Below, in pieces: positions 37,806-49,169 of a DNA stretch of 64,000 nucleotides. The number at the start of each line of letters is the position of its first letter. Position 1 is the stretch's first letter. Position numbers and translations under genes: made by a program. The notes beneath the pieces are model-generated. The model did not search any database. It was not told where the DNA came from and worked only from the letters and a program-made list of their open reading frames with translations. The stretch comes from Monodelphis domestica (taxonomy: Eukaryota; Chordata; Mammalia; Didelphimorphia; Didelphidae): positions 9,854,559 through 9,918,558 of the forward strand of contig NC_077232.1 in assembly GCF_027887165.1 (NCBI RefSeq), in the 5' to 3' direction.

Positions 37806-38569
37806 GGGTTGAACTCTATCACTGTGGTCCTAGGACATTCATTTTCATCGGATTCCTCCAGTTGGTTGCTCTGGAATTCCCTGGAATAAAATACTATAGA
37901 CAAATTGGGCAGGACAAGACCCAAAAAAGTGATCAGGAGAGAGGGTTGGGGGACAAGGATTCTACCTGTGTTCTCTCATTCTTCCCCATCTCCCCTTAAG
38001 GTCTAGAGCTAAAAAAGACCTTGAGGGCCCCCCTGTCCCAGACAGGGAGGGGTAAGTGACCTACCCAAAGTCCTGGCTGGGATTCTCATCCAAGTTTCCG
38101 GGCCCAGATCCATTACATAAATGCAGCCTAGCCTGGGTCTCTCAGGTTTGGTCCTAAGTGCTCAGAGGTTTCAGAATGACAGAGGCCATGGGCAGCAATC
38201 AATAAGCAAAGCTCGCCAGGGAGATGCTCTTTTCTGGTGTGACTGAGAACCAGGGAAGGCCCAGGGCAGTGATGACACAGCAATTGGTGGTGCTGGAGGT
38301 AAGGTCACCTCTAGTCATCACAGTTCAGTAATCTCCCTTTTCAAGATCCCATCCACCATGGAATCCATGTGACTTTTTAAAATACAGGGATGGGGAAGGG
38401 TCCTTAGAGATCATCTAGTCTCACTCCCTCATTTTACAAAGGAGAAAAGAGAGGCCTAGGAAGGGGAAGGGACTTGCCCAAGGTCACAGTCAGATCCTGG
38501 GAGGTTCTGCCTCTTCTATGGCTCTAGAGTGCCTCAGAATGGAAATTCCCTTAGGTACAATGTGATTTA

Positions 38570-38715
38570 AAATTCTCCCCTCCCCCCTTGATTCCTGTCT
38601 GGTTCTCGGCTAGGTACTCCTTCAATGCCTGTTGAATTTAATAGAATTGAATAGGGTTGGCCTAAGTTCCTGGCACGGACAGTATTAGGCTTTTAATAAA
38701 TGCTTGTTGGCTTGT
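38570..38715 (+). mobile_element. L2 3' tail
   Basis: CCTGGCACGGACAGTATTAGGC and TTTTAATAAATGCTTGTTGG mark an L2 end. Confidence 0.55.
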
Positions 38716-38835
38716 TGATTAGGTGCTGAAGGTCAACGAGCCTGAGGCTGTGAGTCAAGATTAAGCTTGGCTCCAATATCTTTTTGCCTTTGTTATCTTG
38801 GGCCTGTTACAAGCCCTCCTTGGGCCAGTTTGCTG

Positions 38836-39084
38836 CTGTTCAGTCATTTTTCAGCCATATCCAATTCTTCATGACCCTGTTTTTTATTTTATAAAGCTAC
38901 TGGAGTGGTTTGCCATTTCCTTCTCTAATTCGTTTTGCAGATGAGGAAACTGAGGCAAACAGGAATAAATGGCTTGCTCAGGGTCACACAGCTAGTGCCC
39001 AAGGCTGAATTTGAACTCAGGAAAAGCAGTCTTTCTGATTGACTCCAGGCTAGGTACTCTATCCATTGTACCACCCAGCTGTCT
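38836..39084 (-). mobile_element. Full-length CORE-SINE
   Basis: CAGTCATTTTTCAGCCATAT, GTGGTTTGCCATTTCCTTCT, AACTGAGGCAAACAGGAA and a GTACCACCCAGCTG head. Confidence 0.85.
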
Positions 39085-39149
39085 TGCCTCAGTTTATTCA
39101 TTTATAAAATGAAGGATTTGGATGGATGAGATGATTTCTAAAGCTGGTT

Positions 39150-39310
39150 CCAGCGTGATGTAGGGAGCTTTAGATTTAGCATTATTAGTCCTGGGGTTCA
39201 AGCTCCTTCTCTGCCCTTTACTGGTTGTGGGCAAGTCATTGTTTCTCTTTGGGCTTCAGCTGTGAAAAGAGTTAATAATAAAGTGCTGGGAACCCTTTAA
39301 AAGGCCTGGA
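39150..39310 (+). mobile_element. MIR element
   Basis: TTGTGGGCAAGTCATTGTTTC and GGGCTTCAGCTGTG lie in MIR order, just upstream of the ATL3 promoter. Confidence 0.5.
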
Positions 39311-39457
39311 GATGGATGGGTGTCATCATTATTCACTTTTCTGGGACTCAGTTTCCCCAGTGTACCGGACGGACTGCATAGGCGGATCTCTCAAGCCCCC
39401 TTCTCGCTTCATTTCTCCCTCCGTAGCCCTCTTCCCTCCGCCTCCGGGCTTCCGCTT

Positions 39458-39477
39458 GGCCTGCTGGGAGTTGTAGT
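39458..39477 (-). promoter_or_regulatory. ZNF143/SBS-type motif, distal copy
   Basis: Read on the minus strand the site is ACTACAACTCCCAGCAGGCC, which fits the long ZNF143 (STAF) promoter consensus ACTACAAYTCCCAGMATGC closely. It lies about 510 bases upstream of the ATL3 start codon. Confidence 0.7.
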
Positions 39478-39700
39478 TTGGTACGACACAGATTCTTTGT
39501 TTTTCTCTGCAGCAGCAGCCTCAGGCACCGAGCCGGAGCTCTCCGATGGACTGGTTTGGACGCAGCCGGGTTTCGCAGTCCGGCCCTCAAGAGGTCCATA
39601 GACAAGCCACCCTCTGAGCGCCGATATCGCCGCCAGGCTTGGTAGGAGTTATGGTTCCTCAGGAGACTGAGAGCCGAACCGCCTCGCCCTGCTCCCGCAT

Positions 39701-39720
39701 GGCCTGCTGGGAGTTGTATT
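39701..39720 (-). promoter_or_regulatory. ZNF143/SBS-type motif, proximal copy
   Basis: The minus-strand reading AATACAACTCCCAGCAGGCC shares 19 of 20 bases with the distal copy. The surrounding sequence is not duplicated, so this is a repeated binding site rather than a segmental repeat. Confidence 0.7.
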
Positions 39721-39984
39721 TTAATGGGAGTCCCAGAGCCCGGTTGGGCGCGAGAACAGCACTACGCTTTCCTGGAGGCCGCGGTGGGCGGGGGTGCCGC
39801 GTGGGCCCCGGCCTAGCCCCAACTCAAGAGCGCGTGCGCAGCCCGTTTCTCCTCGCACCCGAGTCCCGCCCGTTTCCCGCTCAGCTCCGCCCGCCCGCCT
39901 GCTCGCCCGCTTGCCCGCCCTCCAGGCCCGGCCCGGCCCCGGCCCGCCCTCCTCCGCCGCCCGGGCTGATGAGGAGGCGGCTCC

Positions 39985-40045
39985 ATGTTTTCTTTTCTGC
40001 AAGCAGCGGCGACGGCGGCCTCAGCAGAGAGCGTGAGGAACCCAG
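39985..40045 (+). CDS. ATL3: ATL3 exon 1 (first coding exon)
   Basis: The exon encodes MFSFLQAAATAASAESVRNP plus the first base of the next codon. Joined to exon 2 it gives an N-terminus resembling human ATL3 (MLSPQRVAAAASRGADDAM). The donor is CCCAG|GTAACC. The start is the first ATG in this frame, because two in-frame TGA codons lie immediately upstream (39966-39972). Its initiation context is weak (T at -3). A second ATG, 39969, lies 16 bases upstream in another frame. The N-terminus is the least conserved part of atlastins, so the assignment rests on position, phase and composition. Confidence 0.85.
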
Positions 40046-41789
40046 GTAACCCGTTCCCGGCCCCAGCCCTCCGTTTTTGGTTTAACCTCCACGCCCCCCA
40101 GCGTGTAAGAGGGGTGTCGGGACCGTCAGGAGAGAGTCACGCCGTCTGGCCTCGGGGCCCTTCCCTTCCTGGTCCTCAGTTTACCTGTCTGTTAAAGGGG
40201 AGACCTGTTGGGGTCCCTCCCTTTTCGGGCTTCCGTTTACCGCCGTGTAAACCGAGGGGTGCTCCGAAGTGGCCTCGTTTGTAGCGGAGGGACCCACGCG
40301 CCTCCTCCCGTGGGCTGGTTTGTCATTTTGCCTCCCCCATTCAGGTTCTTCCTTTCAGCCCTCTCTTCTGTGCCCCAGAGCTGTGGGGGAGGGGGGAGGA
40401 CCCTTTTCCTGTGTCTCGGAGCAGTGTGTGGGGGCTTCCTTGTGTCCCCAGCCCAGGGCAGGGAGGAGGGACCTCTTCCCTGTAGCCCTAGACTGCAGCA
40501 GTTGGAAGGGAGGGCAGCTGTGCCCTAGAGCGGTGTGGGAGGGGAGCCCCTTCCCCTGCCCCCCCTGCCACTCCTTGGGGTGGGGTGGCATTGGAGTTTC
40601 CTGTCTAGGTTTCTGTCAGCTCTGCGTGCTCCACCCTGTTGGGCACAGAGGGTGCAGGAGTGAGTGACCCACCCCAGGGGATCCCCATGAGAGGCTCTCC
40701 TTCCTTTGCAGACATTCCCACCCTATTGGCCTGGGAACTTTGAAGCCGATTCTTTTGGCCATATTAGGGTGGAAAGATGAGGGAGGAGATGTTGGACCTT
40801 GCAGGCCTCCCTGGCTTGCCATCCAGACCCTTTGGAAACCAGGCTTTGGCCCAGGTACCTGCCTGCGCGGGCACCGTGGGCGGCCCCACCTCCCACCCTC
40901 CCAGCAGGCAAGTTTGGTGAGCCAGGCCTGCCGCCCTGCCACTCCTCAACTTTCATTAAACCTGCCCCAAGAAACTTCAATTATTTTTAACCTGGATCTC
41001 ACCACCTCAAGGGACTGAAACCAAAAGCGTCTGGTGCTGGGGGATTTGCTGTTCCGTCAGGCTCTCCTGACATGACTGAAATAGAATGGGAACTTCAGCT
41101 GTTTTTGGGTCTGCTCTTCCTTTTTTTGAAAAGAAGCTCAAAGGGTGTCATCCAAGGATCACCCCCTTCCCCCCTTTGAACATAAAACTGGTGAACTTTC
41201 TGTCTAGACTCCAAAAGGCAGGTCAGGAGTCCAGTTGGGAAAACTTCTATTCCCTCCTTTTTAGTCTGAGGAGTTGTATTGAAACTAGGATTGAAAGGAG
41301 GAAACTTTTAAAGTGGGGGCCCAGGGCAGGCCACCTGCTTTCTAGTTGTTGCCAACCTACTGGGAGACACGTTGTTCCAAAGTCACTTTTAATAGATAAA
41401 ATGACCAAAGGAAAACTGGTTTTTAAAATCTTATTTCAAAATTTTATTGATGTTTACAACCTGTGATTTTAGAGAATTGCCTCAGGTACCTACAGTCTCA
41501 GGCCCACTGTTTGTGAGAGGTGAGATTTGAACCCAGGGCTTCTGGACTAATTGTTATACTGCCTCTTCTTTCAGATAGAAAAAATAGATAATGCAGTGGT
41601 GTCAGATCCTAGGGGAAACAGCCTTGATCATGAGGGTCCCTTCTGGCTGCATCTAGTCTTAGAAAAACACGTATCAATGTTATTTATGTTTTATTGTATT
41701 TTCATTTATTCTGTGGGATATTTGCCAATTACATTTTGATCTGGGTTGGTGGCTGTGCCTCAGGCCCAGACCTAGAGTCTTGACACCTC

Positions 41790-41885
41790 TGCTATAGTGG
41801 CCAGAGAGCTGGGTTCCAGGCCTGACTTGGATATGTCCTGACTGTGTGACTTTGGGCAAGTCACTTATCTCTTGGAGCACTAGGA
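41790..41885 (+). mobile_element. MIR fragment
   Basis: CTGTGTGACTTTGGGCAAGT is the MIR core. Confidence 0.55.
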
Positions 41886-42339
41886 ATCTCCTCGAGGTTC
41901 TTAAGTTACCAGAAGGATCCGCTTGCATCAGCAGAAAAAGTTTCTTCATCTGGGAGGGCTTTGGAAATCTTCCTTACAATTTCAGTGGGATTTTTTCTGT
42001 ATTTACTTGGCTTTATAAACCCAGTTTTGCCCTATGAAAGATGCCTCTTAAAGTTCCAGCTGATAGTGTGGCTGCCTGTAAAGGGGAACATTTTCTCACT
42101 CTGCATTGCAGGATCTTTCCTGTCTTTAATATTGCAATTCCACGATACCTTCTGAAATCACACCTATAAATGACTTTGTAAACTTGAAAGCACTTTATCA
42201 ATGCTATTAGCAATTGTCATTTTTGGAGAATTAGACTGGTGGTTTATTATTTTAAAAATCAATAAAACTAAGGGGAAATAGATAATGTGTTGATTTGTTA
42301 AAAAAAACCTCACCAAATAATAGTTGAAATACTTTTTAG

Positions 42340-42520
42340 AATAGAAAGAATGCCAGCTGTGGAGTTGAATTGGTTTCAGATCCCACCTCTGATGTTTACT
42401 CACTTGTGTGCCATTGAACAAATCATGACTCCCTAGGCCACAGTTTGCTCATCTGTAAAATAAGGGGTTTAGACAGATGACCTCTGAGGTCCCTGCCAGC
42501 TCTAGAGCTAAGATCTTGTT
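42340..42520 (+). mobile_element. MIR element
   Basis: TTTGCTCATCTGTAAAATAA and TGACCTCTGAGGTCCCTGCC mark the 3' half. Confidence 0.7.
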
Positions 42521-42536
42521 TCAAAAAAATTTTCTA

Positions 42537-42719
42537 GGGGCAACTAAATGGCTCCATGGATAGAGCAGCAGGGGTAAAGTGAGGAGCACCTGAGTTCAAA
42601 TTTGGCTTCGGATACTTCATAGCTGTGTGGTCCTGGGCAAGTCACCTAACTCCCATTGCCTAGTCCTTGCTGCTCTTCTGTCTTAGACCTGATACTAAGA
42701 GAGTTTAAAAAAGAAAGGT
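42537..42719 (+). mobile_element. Marsupial tRNA-derived SINE, first of two in tandem
   Basis: GGGGCAACTAAATGGCTCCA head and TGTGTGGTCCTGGGCAAGTC body, directly followed by another copy. Confidence 0.88.
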
Positions 42720-42898
42720 AGGGGACAGCTTGTTGGCCTAGTGGATAGAGAGCCAGGCCTGGATGGAGAGCCAGGGCCTGGATTGTATGACCCTGGGTAA
42801 GTCACTTAACCCCAACTACCTAGCCCTTATTGTCTGTCTGCTTTGGAACCAAGCTTAGTATCCATTCTAAGGCAGAAGGTAAGGGTTTTAAAAAAAGA
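42720..42898 (+). mobile_element. Marsupial tRNA-derived SINE, second of two in tandem
   Basis: GGGGACAGCTTGTTGGCCTA head; a short internal duplication (GAGAGCCAGGCCTGGATG, then GAGAGCCAGGGCCTGGAT) replaces the middle part. Confidence 0.85.
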
Positions 42899-43689
42899 AC
42901 ATTTTATGCTGGCAGAAGCCTCATGTGTTGTTTGCTTTCTTCAGTGGATAGGGTGATGGAGGATATGAAAAATTGAACATTACTACACTTTTTCAAGAGG
43001 TTTATCATGGACTTTATTGAAACTTTAGGATCAGGAGAAGTAATTTGCTCCTCCTCAGACTGGTTAGAGCATAGATATTATGGCAAGTGTGTATGTAAAG
43101 AATTTATTTCCTCTGCCATATGTTTTTAAAGTTTTCTCTATTATTCTTAAAGTGTTTGTCCTCATGAAAAAATATTCAGAGCTTTGATTTCATTTTGGGA
43201 GTCCCCTAGAACCTGTGCAGCCTGGCACTATTCTGAACTCTAGAATCTTGGGAGACTTGTCCAGGCTCACATAGTCTGCCCCTTCTCAGAGGCAGCCCTC
43301 TCCCCTTCCCCCAGGCTGCTGGTCTGTATTACTTGAAGAGCATTAAGGACAGGGCGAGGTGCTTATAGATGTGTCAGCAAAGAGTCCTGCACAAATCATG
43401 GTGCTGAATTGAAACTTCGAAGGACATACGATTTGTGACACAGTTTATAAACTAGGGATCCCAGGAGGAGACCTAGGAGGGACCTAGGAATAGAGTCTGG
43501 TGGCCCAGGGAGCACGAGGTGGTTAGGAGCAGAGCCAGGCCTTCCTCTAAATCCCTTGTTCGTCCACTCAGCCAGCCAGCCAGCATTTAGTAACTGCCAG
43601 TAAGGAGCCAGCAGAGTGTTGATTAGAGAAGATGATGCCACTTCACACGCAGCATTTCCGAAATACGATTTTTGTTGCACTTGTCAGTG

Positions 43690-44280
43690 TTGGAGTGTCT
43701 CTTTCCAGATGGTTCTGGATATCTCAGGACTCTGCCGAACTGAGCTCTAGTCTGGTATGCTGGATGTTCCACAGATCCTCAAATTCAAACTGTCCAAAAG
43801 GAACTCAAAACCCTTCAACTCATGTTCCCAAACTCATTCTGGATTTTTCTGGACTGCCCTGGTTTCAGGTGGAGGCTGCCACTCCAGATTCTTGACTCTT
43901 CTTCCTCACCTCCTCATCTAGCCATTCTGATGGCAGATCTTGGGGCTTCCCCCTCCAAAATGCCTCTGCTGGCCACCCCCTCCCTCCCATGGCCGGTCTG
44001 GTCCTTGTGTTCTCTTTCCCAGGCTGCTGCTGGCACTTCCTGCTCTGTTTCCTTGCTTGGGTGGTCTCTGACATTCGAAATCCTGGTGCCCAGGGACTGG
44101 ACTTCTTACTTGGTGCTTCTCTTTAGCTTTCACCTCTGGACCCTCAGGCTTTGAATCAGCTCCTTCTTCACCTTTTCTTCTGGAGTTAGAATGGAAGCTC
44201 CCAGAGGGCTGAGACTGTTCTCTGTCTCCTCAGTGCTTGGCATACAGCAAAACATTCCGTAAATGCCTTTCCATCCCATT
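43690..44280 (+). mobile_element. L2 fragment
   Basis: CCTCAAATTCAAACTGTCC near the left and GAATGGAAGCTCCCAGAGGG with AGTGCTTGGCATACAGCAAA near the right follow L2 order. Confidence 0.5.
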
Positions 44281-44629
44281 TCCTTGCTTCCCCAGACCCC
44301 AGATACTGGGTACCTGCCTTTTGTGTGAGCTAAACATTCCTGTCCTAAAGGAAGATTGCTCTTGACAGGGCTGCCTCTGGGATTCTCTTTTCTGCTTCTC
44401 GTACAACTGAGCCTCATCATGAAGCCTTTCTGGACCATCCAAAGCTGCTCATGCCTCCTCCCATTCATTTCGTAGAGTGGGAGCTCCTCCAGGACAAGAA
44501 TTTACTTCATCTTTGTCTTTGCTGCATTTCACTTCTGAGGGACACAATCATAAATTCGTTCTAAGTAGTGCAGTAGGTGGCTATCAGTTCTTGCTTTTTT
44601 AATCCTCTGAATGATAATGACACTGATAA

Positions 44630-44765
44630 CTCTTGTTAGAATGCTTTAAAGTATACAAAGCACTTTCCCTAGGACAGTTCAATAACCTTAGGAGGGAAGG
44701 GAGTTCAGGAATTTCCTCCATTTTACAGGTGAGGAGACTGAGGTTTAGAAGAGCTAGATGACTTT
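44630..44765 (-). mobile_element. MIR/CORE-SINE fragment
   Basis: CTCCATTTTACAGGTGAGGA after AGTATACAAAGCACTTTCCC. Confidence 0.6.
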
Positions 44766-46390
44766 CTTTTTTTAAAGAAGTTTATTCTTTTTTACTTTTC
44801 AGGTAATTATTTTAAAATTAATGTGTTCCTCCTAAAACTTCCCTCCGCAATTGAGCAAAGTGAAAAACAAAACATAACAAAACTGGGAAAATGCCTCCAG
44901 CACACATCTACTTCCTACATTTGTCATGTCTAAACATGCATCACTCTCATCCTTTCTGTTTCTGCCCCTCCCCAGATCTGCCTCTCCATTTGAAATGTTT
45001 CATCTCTGTCAAGGAATGAGAGATAGATCTCATCTTTATTCTCTTGGACCAATGCTTTTATTGATGAGAGTTCTGAAATTTTTCCAAGGTTTTTTCCTTA
45101 CAGTGTTGCCATTGTTTCAGTTCTGCTCACATCATTCTGTGTCCATTTTTAGAGAACTTTACAGTTTCTTCTGTAGTTGTCCATTTGATCATTTCTTATG
45201 GTAAAGTAATATTCCATTATACTCATCATTTGTTTAGCCATTCTTTCAAAGTATATTCCCCAGTTTAAAATTTTGGGCTAACCTGAGAGCTGTTTTTTTC
45301 TTTTTTTTTTCACATATAGATTCCTTTACTCACTTTTTAATTTCTTTGTGATATAGGCCTAGTAGTGGTTTAGCTGAGTCAGAGGCCATTCACAATTTGT
45401 AACTTTGGGGACATAATTCCAAATTGCTTTCCTGAGAGCCTGGATCAATTCACAACCCTACCAGCAGTGTACATCTGCTTGTTTTCCAGTATTCCCGCTA
45501 ACATTGGTCAGTTCTTCTTTTGCTCATTTGATATAGAGGTGAGATGGAACCTCAAAGTTGATTTAATTTGTATTTTCTCTAATTAGTAGTGATGTGTAGA
45601 GCGTTTTTTCATGTGATTATTGATAACATGAAGTTCTTCCTTTGAAAACTGCCTGTTCTTATCCTTTGGCCATTTATCTATTGGGGAATAATATCCAATA
45701 ATAATAAGATATAATAATCAGACCGATCATTTTAATCACTTCCTCATATCTTCAAAGAGGCCTTTAACAGAGAAACTAGTTGAAAAGACTTTTTTCTCTA
45801 GTTACCGGATTCCCTTATAATCTTGATATTAGATTTTTTTGTGCAAAATTTTGTATATTTTGTATATTTCATGTTCAGTTTATTTTGGGCAAACTTCACT
45901 TGTTTAGTCAGAAAGTCTTTTTCTGTAGATCTGAGAGGTAATTTCTTGTTCTGTCTTGTGAGTGATGTGCTTTTTATATCTATTTCAGATAGTCATCTGG
46001 AGCTTATCTTGGTTGTGTAGTGCGAGGTACTGGTCTAAAACACAGTTCTGCCAGGCTGCTGGCCAGTTTTCCCAGCAGTTTTGTCATATAGTTTCCCAAG
46101 TTACTGGAATCTGGGTTTATCAAACACAAAACTTCTGTGTTTGTTATTTTCTGTCTGTGGTATACTTCATCTGTTCTACTGATCTCCCTCTTTCTTTTTT
46201 AACTTATACCCAAGTCATTTTTGTGTGTATTGTTTTGTAATGTGTTTGAGATCCTGTCCTGATATACTCACTTTTTTTTACTACCTTTCAGATTCTTGTT
46301 TTTGTTCCTCCATATGAATTTTGTGATGATTTTTTCTAGGCCTATAAAATATTATTTTGTGAGATTGACTGGTGGTACAGTAATGAATAA
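44765..46390 (-). mobile_element. Old L1 fragment (ORF2 end and 3' UTR)
   Basis: Antisense landmarks on the plus strand are CAATTCACAACCCTACCAGC, CTGCCTGTTCTTATCCTTTGG and CAGTTTTCCCAGCAGTTTTG. It is more diverged than the other L1 pieces. Boundaries approximate. Confidence 0.7.
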
Positions 46391-46749
46391 GTACCTTAAT
46401 TAAAGTCATGGTGTCTTGATTAGGCTAAATGATTTGTCTAGATCCACACAATTCATAAATATCGATTGAGACTTGAAAACCAAGTATTTGGATTCTGAGA
46501 TCTTGGCTCTTTAGTTTTCTGTGGCTGAAAGAATAAGAAAACCCATCCAAACAGCATGTGGAGTCTGCAGGAAAAGCCTTCAGTAACTAAGCAAAACCTT
46601 AAATTCCTGAGCCTTGCTGTCCCTTCTATATTTAGAAAATAAATGAATGAAACTGAAATGAGCAGTCAGATATTCACTTTTCTACTCAAACCCCCGGAGT
46701 ATTTCTTGGGATTCTTGTCTCCAGATTCTTCTGTGTAGGATAATTATCT

Positions 46750-46925
46750 TTTCTTTTTAGAATTAGAAGGCCTCAGACATTTAGTTGGACCCTATCGTTT
46801 TATAACTAACAAATCTGAGGCCCAAAGAGGGGATGGAATTCTTCCCAGATTAGCCCATAAATTTATGGCAGAAGAAGAATTAGAAATCCAGATTTTCCAA
46901 TTAGTCCTGCACGCTTAACATTTTG
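46750..46925 (-). mobile_element. MIR-like element, diverged
   Basis: CAAATCTGAGGCCCAAAGAGG and TTCTTCCCAGATTAGCCCAT in MIR order. Confidence 0.45.
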
Positions 46926-46960
46926 CTGCCTTTCTGCTTTACCAAATAGGCATAATTGAT

Positions 46961-47151
46961 TTTTTCCCCCCTTACCTTCTGTCTTGGAACCAATATTGGT
47001 TCCCAGATAGAAGACTGGTAAGGGCTAGGCAATGGGGGTTAAGTGACTTGCCCAGGGTCATACAGCTAAGATGTGTATGAGGTCATATTTGAACCCAGGA
47101 CCTTCCATCTCTGGGCCTGGCTCTCAATCCACTGAGTCACCCAGCTGCCCC
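46961..47151 (-). mobile_element. Marsupial SINE with target duplication
   Basis: A full-length minus copy with a 10-bp duplication CATAATTGAT at its flanks (46951-46960, 47152-47161). Confidence 0.9.
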
Positions 47152-47230
47152 CCATAATTGATCTTAAAGATGACCCTGTTAAGTTTTCAGGCTTTAGAGA
47201 AAATATGTTCACTAGGCAATGTGAAAAGAT

Positions 47231-47415
47231 TTTCTTTTTCTTTTTTCCTTCCATCTAGGAATCAAGGCAGAAGAGTGGTAAGGCTAGGCAATGGGGGTTA
47301 GTTGACTTGCCCAGGGTCACACAGCTTTTAGAAAGCATCTGAGGCCAGATTTGGAAACCAGGATCTTCTGTCTGCAAGTCTGACCCTCAATCCACTGAGC
47401 CACCTAGTTGCCCCC
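47231..47415 (-). mobile_element. Marsupial tRNA-derived SINE
   Basis: AGGCTAGGCAATGGGGGTTA body and CAATCCACTGAGCCACCTAG head. Confidence 0.9.
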
Positions 47416-47821
47416 TATGATTCATCTTAAGGATGATCTTGCAAAGTTCTTCATCATCAGAGAAAAATTCAGTTTTACTTACTGTACAATGCTAAGGCAA
47501 GAAAGTAGACTAAAGTATTTTGAAAAGATTTTTTTGATACTAATTGAAAGAAAAAGGATGTTCTGTTAACCCTTTATTTTCTGAAACACCTTTTCCCCAG
47601 ACCATCCTAGCTTTTGAGATTTTCCTTAGTGCTTTATTTTTACTGGAAGCACTTAAAAACATATGCATAACTGTGAACACAAACATGGGCCAACAGCAGA
47701 TAAAGATGTTTCCAAAGCTAATTCTAAAACTGGTTTGAATTTGACTTAGTCTGTTCTAGGCTGTCTTTTGTAGCTTTGTTTTTGAATTATGTTTAATGGT
47801 TGTTAGCAGGAACATGGCATG

Positions 47822-47840
47822 CGCGTGTGTGTGTGTGAGT

Positions 47841-47877
<37 letters not shown>
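47822..47877. repeat. (GT)n microsatellite
   Basis: GT repeat with two GA interruptions, about 28 units. Confidence 0.92.
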
Positions 47878-47878
<1 letters not shown>

Positions 47879-49169
47879 TGTATATTTGGGTGTTTCCCTT
47901 GCCTTTCAAAGAATATGTTATTTTTTAAAGAATGGAAAATCTTGGATCATAACTTTTTTCTGAGTCACACATGTACGTGGCATTCTCTCTCTCTCTAACC
48001 ACAAGGCAGAAATGGGTTCCTTTGGTTTGTGTTCATTTACTCTTGGGAACTTGGAATGAGAAGCTTGCAGAAGGCATTGCAAAAGTCCAGAGATGATTTG
48101 ATTATGATCCCAGTTAGTATTGATCTGTGGCATTGTGGCCCTAAAATGACTTGACTCAGTTAGGTCAGCTGTTTCCAGTTGTTCCCAGATCACCAATTTT
48201 CACCTAGTTTTCTTGTTCCACAGATCTGACTCTCTCACGACCCTGTGGATAGGTTTTCTTTTAATCATTTTTTTCTCCTACAGCTGACTTCTTCCAATTT
48301 AATTCCTCATATTGTGTTTTCTCCATAGGACCAACTGAAAAAGCGGACTGGGATTCAGCAGGAGCGTCCCCTCCTTGGGTTTGGCCTTTCTTCAGCGGCA
48401 GCATAACAGCACAGTTTGTATCATTTATTCATGTGAATAGATTCTGAATACTGAAAGAACCTCTTATTCCTCTTGTATTCATATTGGTCTAGAAATAATT
48501 TTTTTAGGGGTCTGCAAAGCCAAGGGCTAATGATAAATGTAGGCTGAGATATGGTCTTGCTTATTACAGTCCTTAGTCTAAGTGTAAGTTAGGACTTACT
48601 TAGTTCTTGGTTTTACTGTAAGATTCCAGGGGACGTAGATAGAGTGTTGAATTCAGGCTGCTGGAGGACCTGGATGTACAGGTGCATTGTAGCTTTGGTG
48701 ATTCACAGCTTCGGCATGAGAAGAGACCGCAGAAGGCCAGCCTTCCCCCCACCCCCATGTTAGGGATATGAAAATGGAGGCCCTGAGAAGTTAAGTGAGT
48801 TCGTTCAAGCCATAGGATACAAATAAAGATTAAAAAGGGTCTGAGCTTTCAAGGACAACATGTATACAGGGTGAACTAGAGGTCCTCTCATGACCTAGGA
48901 TGAAGGGGGGGCAGGGAAAAGCTTCTTGTAGAATATAGAATTTCAGACTAAATTAGAAGGAAGTCAGAAGACGGAGGTGATGAGAGAATATTCCAGGCAA
49001 TGGAGATGGAATGCATCTAGAATAGACTTGGAGCATTCTGTTCAAGGAATGGCAAGAGGGCCAGTGAGAAAGGCTTTCCCAGATCCAAGGGGAGCCTGCC
49101 TGTGCTTCTGCCACTCTGAAGCATCAGAGCTTTTCAGCTGGCTGATGGGAATCCAGTCCAGGGGCATCT

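Larger units (their letters stand above)
27491..39580. other. Intergenic region between RTN3 and ATL3
   Basis: No gene is recognised between the two promoters, matching the human order in which RTN3 and ATL3 are direct divergent neighbours. The stretch holds an LTR fragment, L1 pieces, SINEs, MIRs, L2 tails and a 20-bp minisatellite, plus single-copy DNA at about 27.5-28.6, 32.1-33.3 and 33.8-34.5 kb. Several CpG-containing patches are present but no splice-framed coding signal. Confidence 0.7.
39590..40320 (+). promoter_or_regulatory. ATL3: ATL3 CpG-island promoter
   Basis: A CpG- and GC-rich block, including GGCCCGGCCCCGGCCCGCCC-type runs at about 39925-39950, surrounds ATL3 exon 1. No TATA box is evident. 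ZNF143-type motifs lie 265-530 bases upstream of the start codon. The pattern fits a housekeeping promoter. Confidence 0.75.

Noticed and set aside
39639-40049. Plus-strand 136-codon frame over the ATL3 promoter
   Set aside because: GC-rich chance frame; its phase does not join to ATL3 exon 2 in the atlastin frame. Its last ATG (39969) is kept only as an upstream-frame finding.
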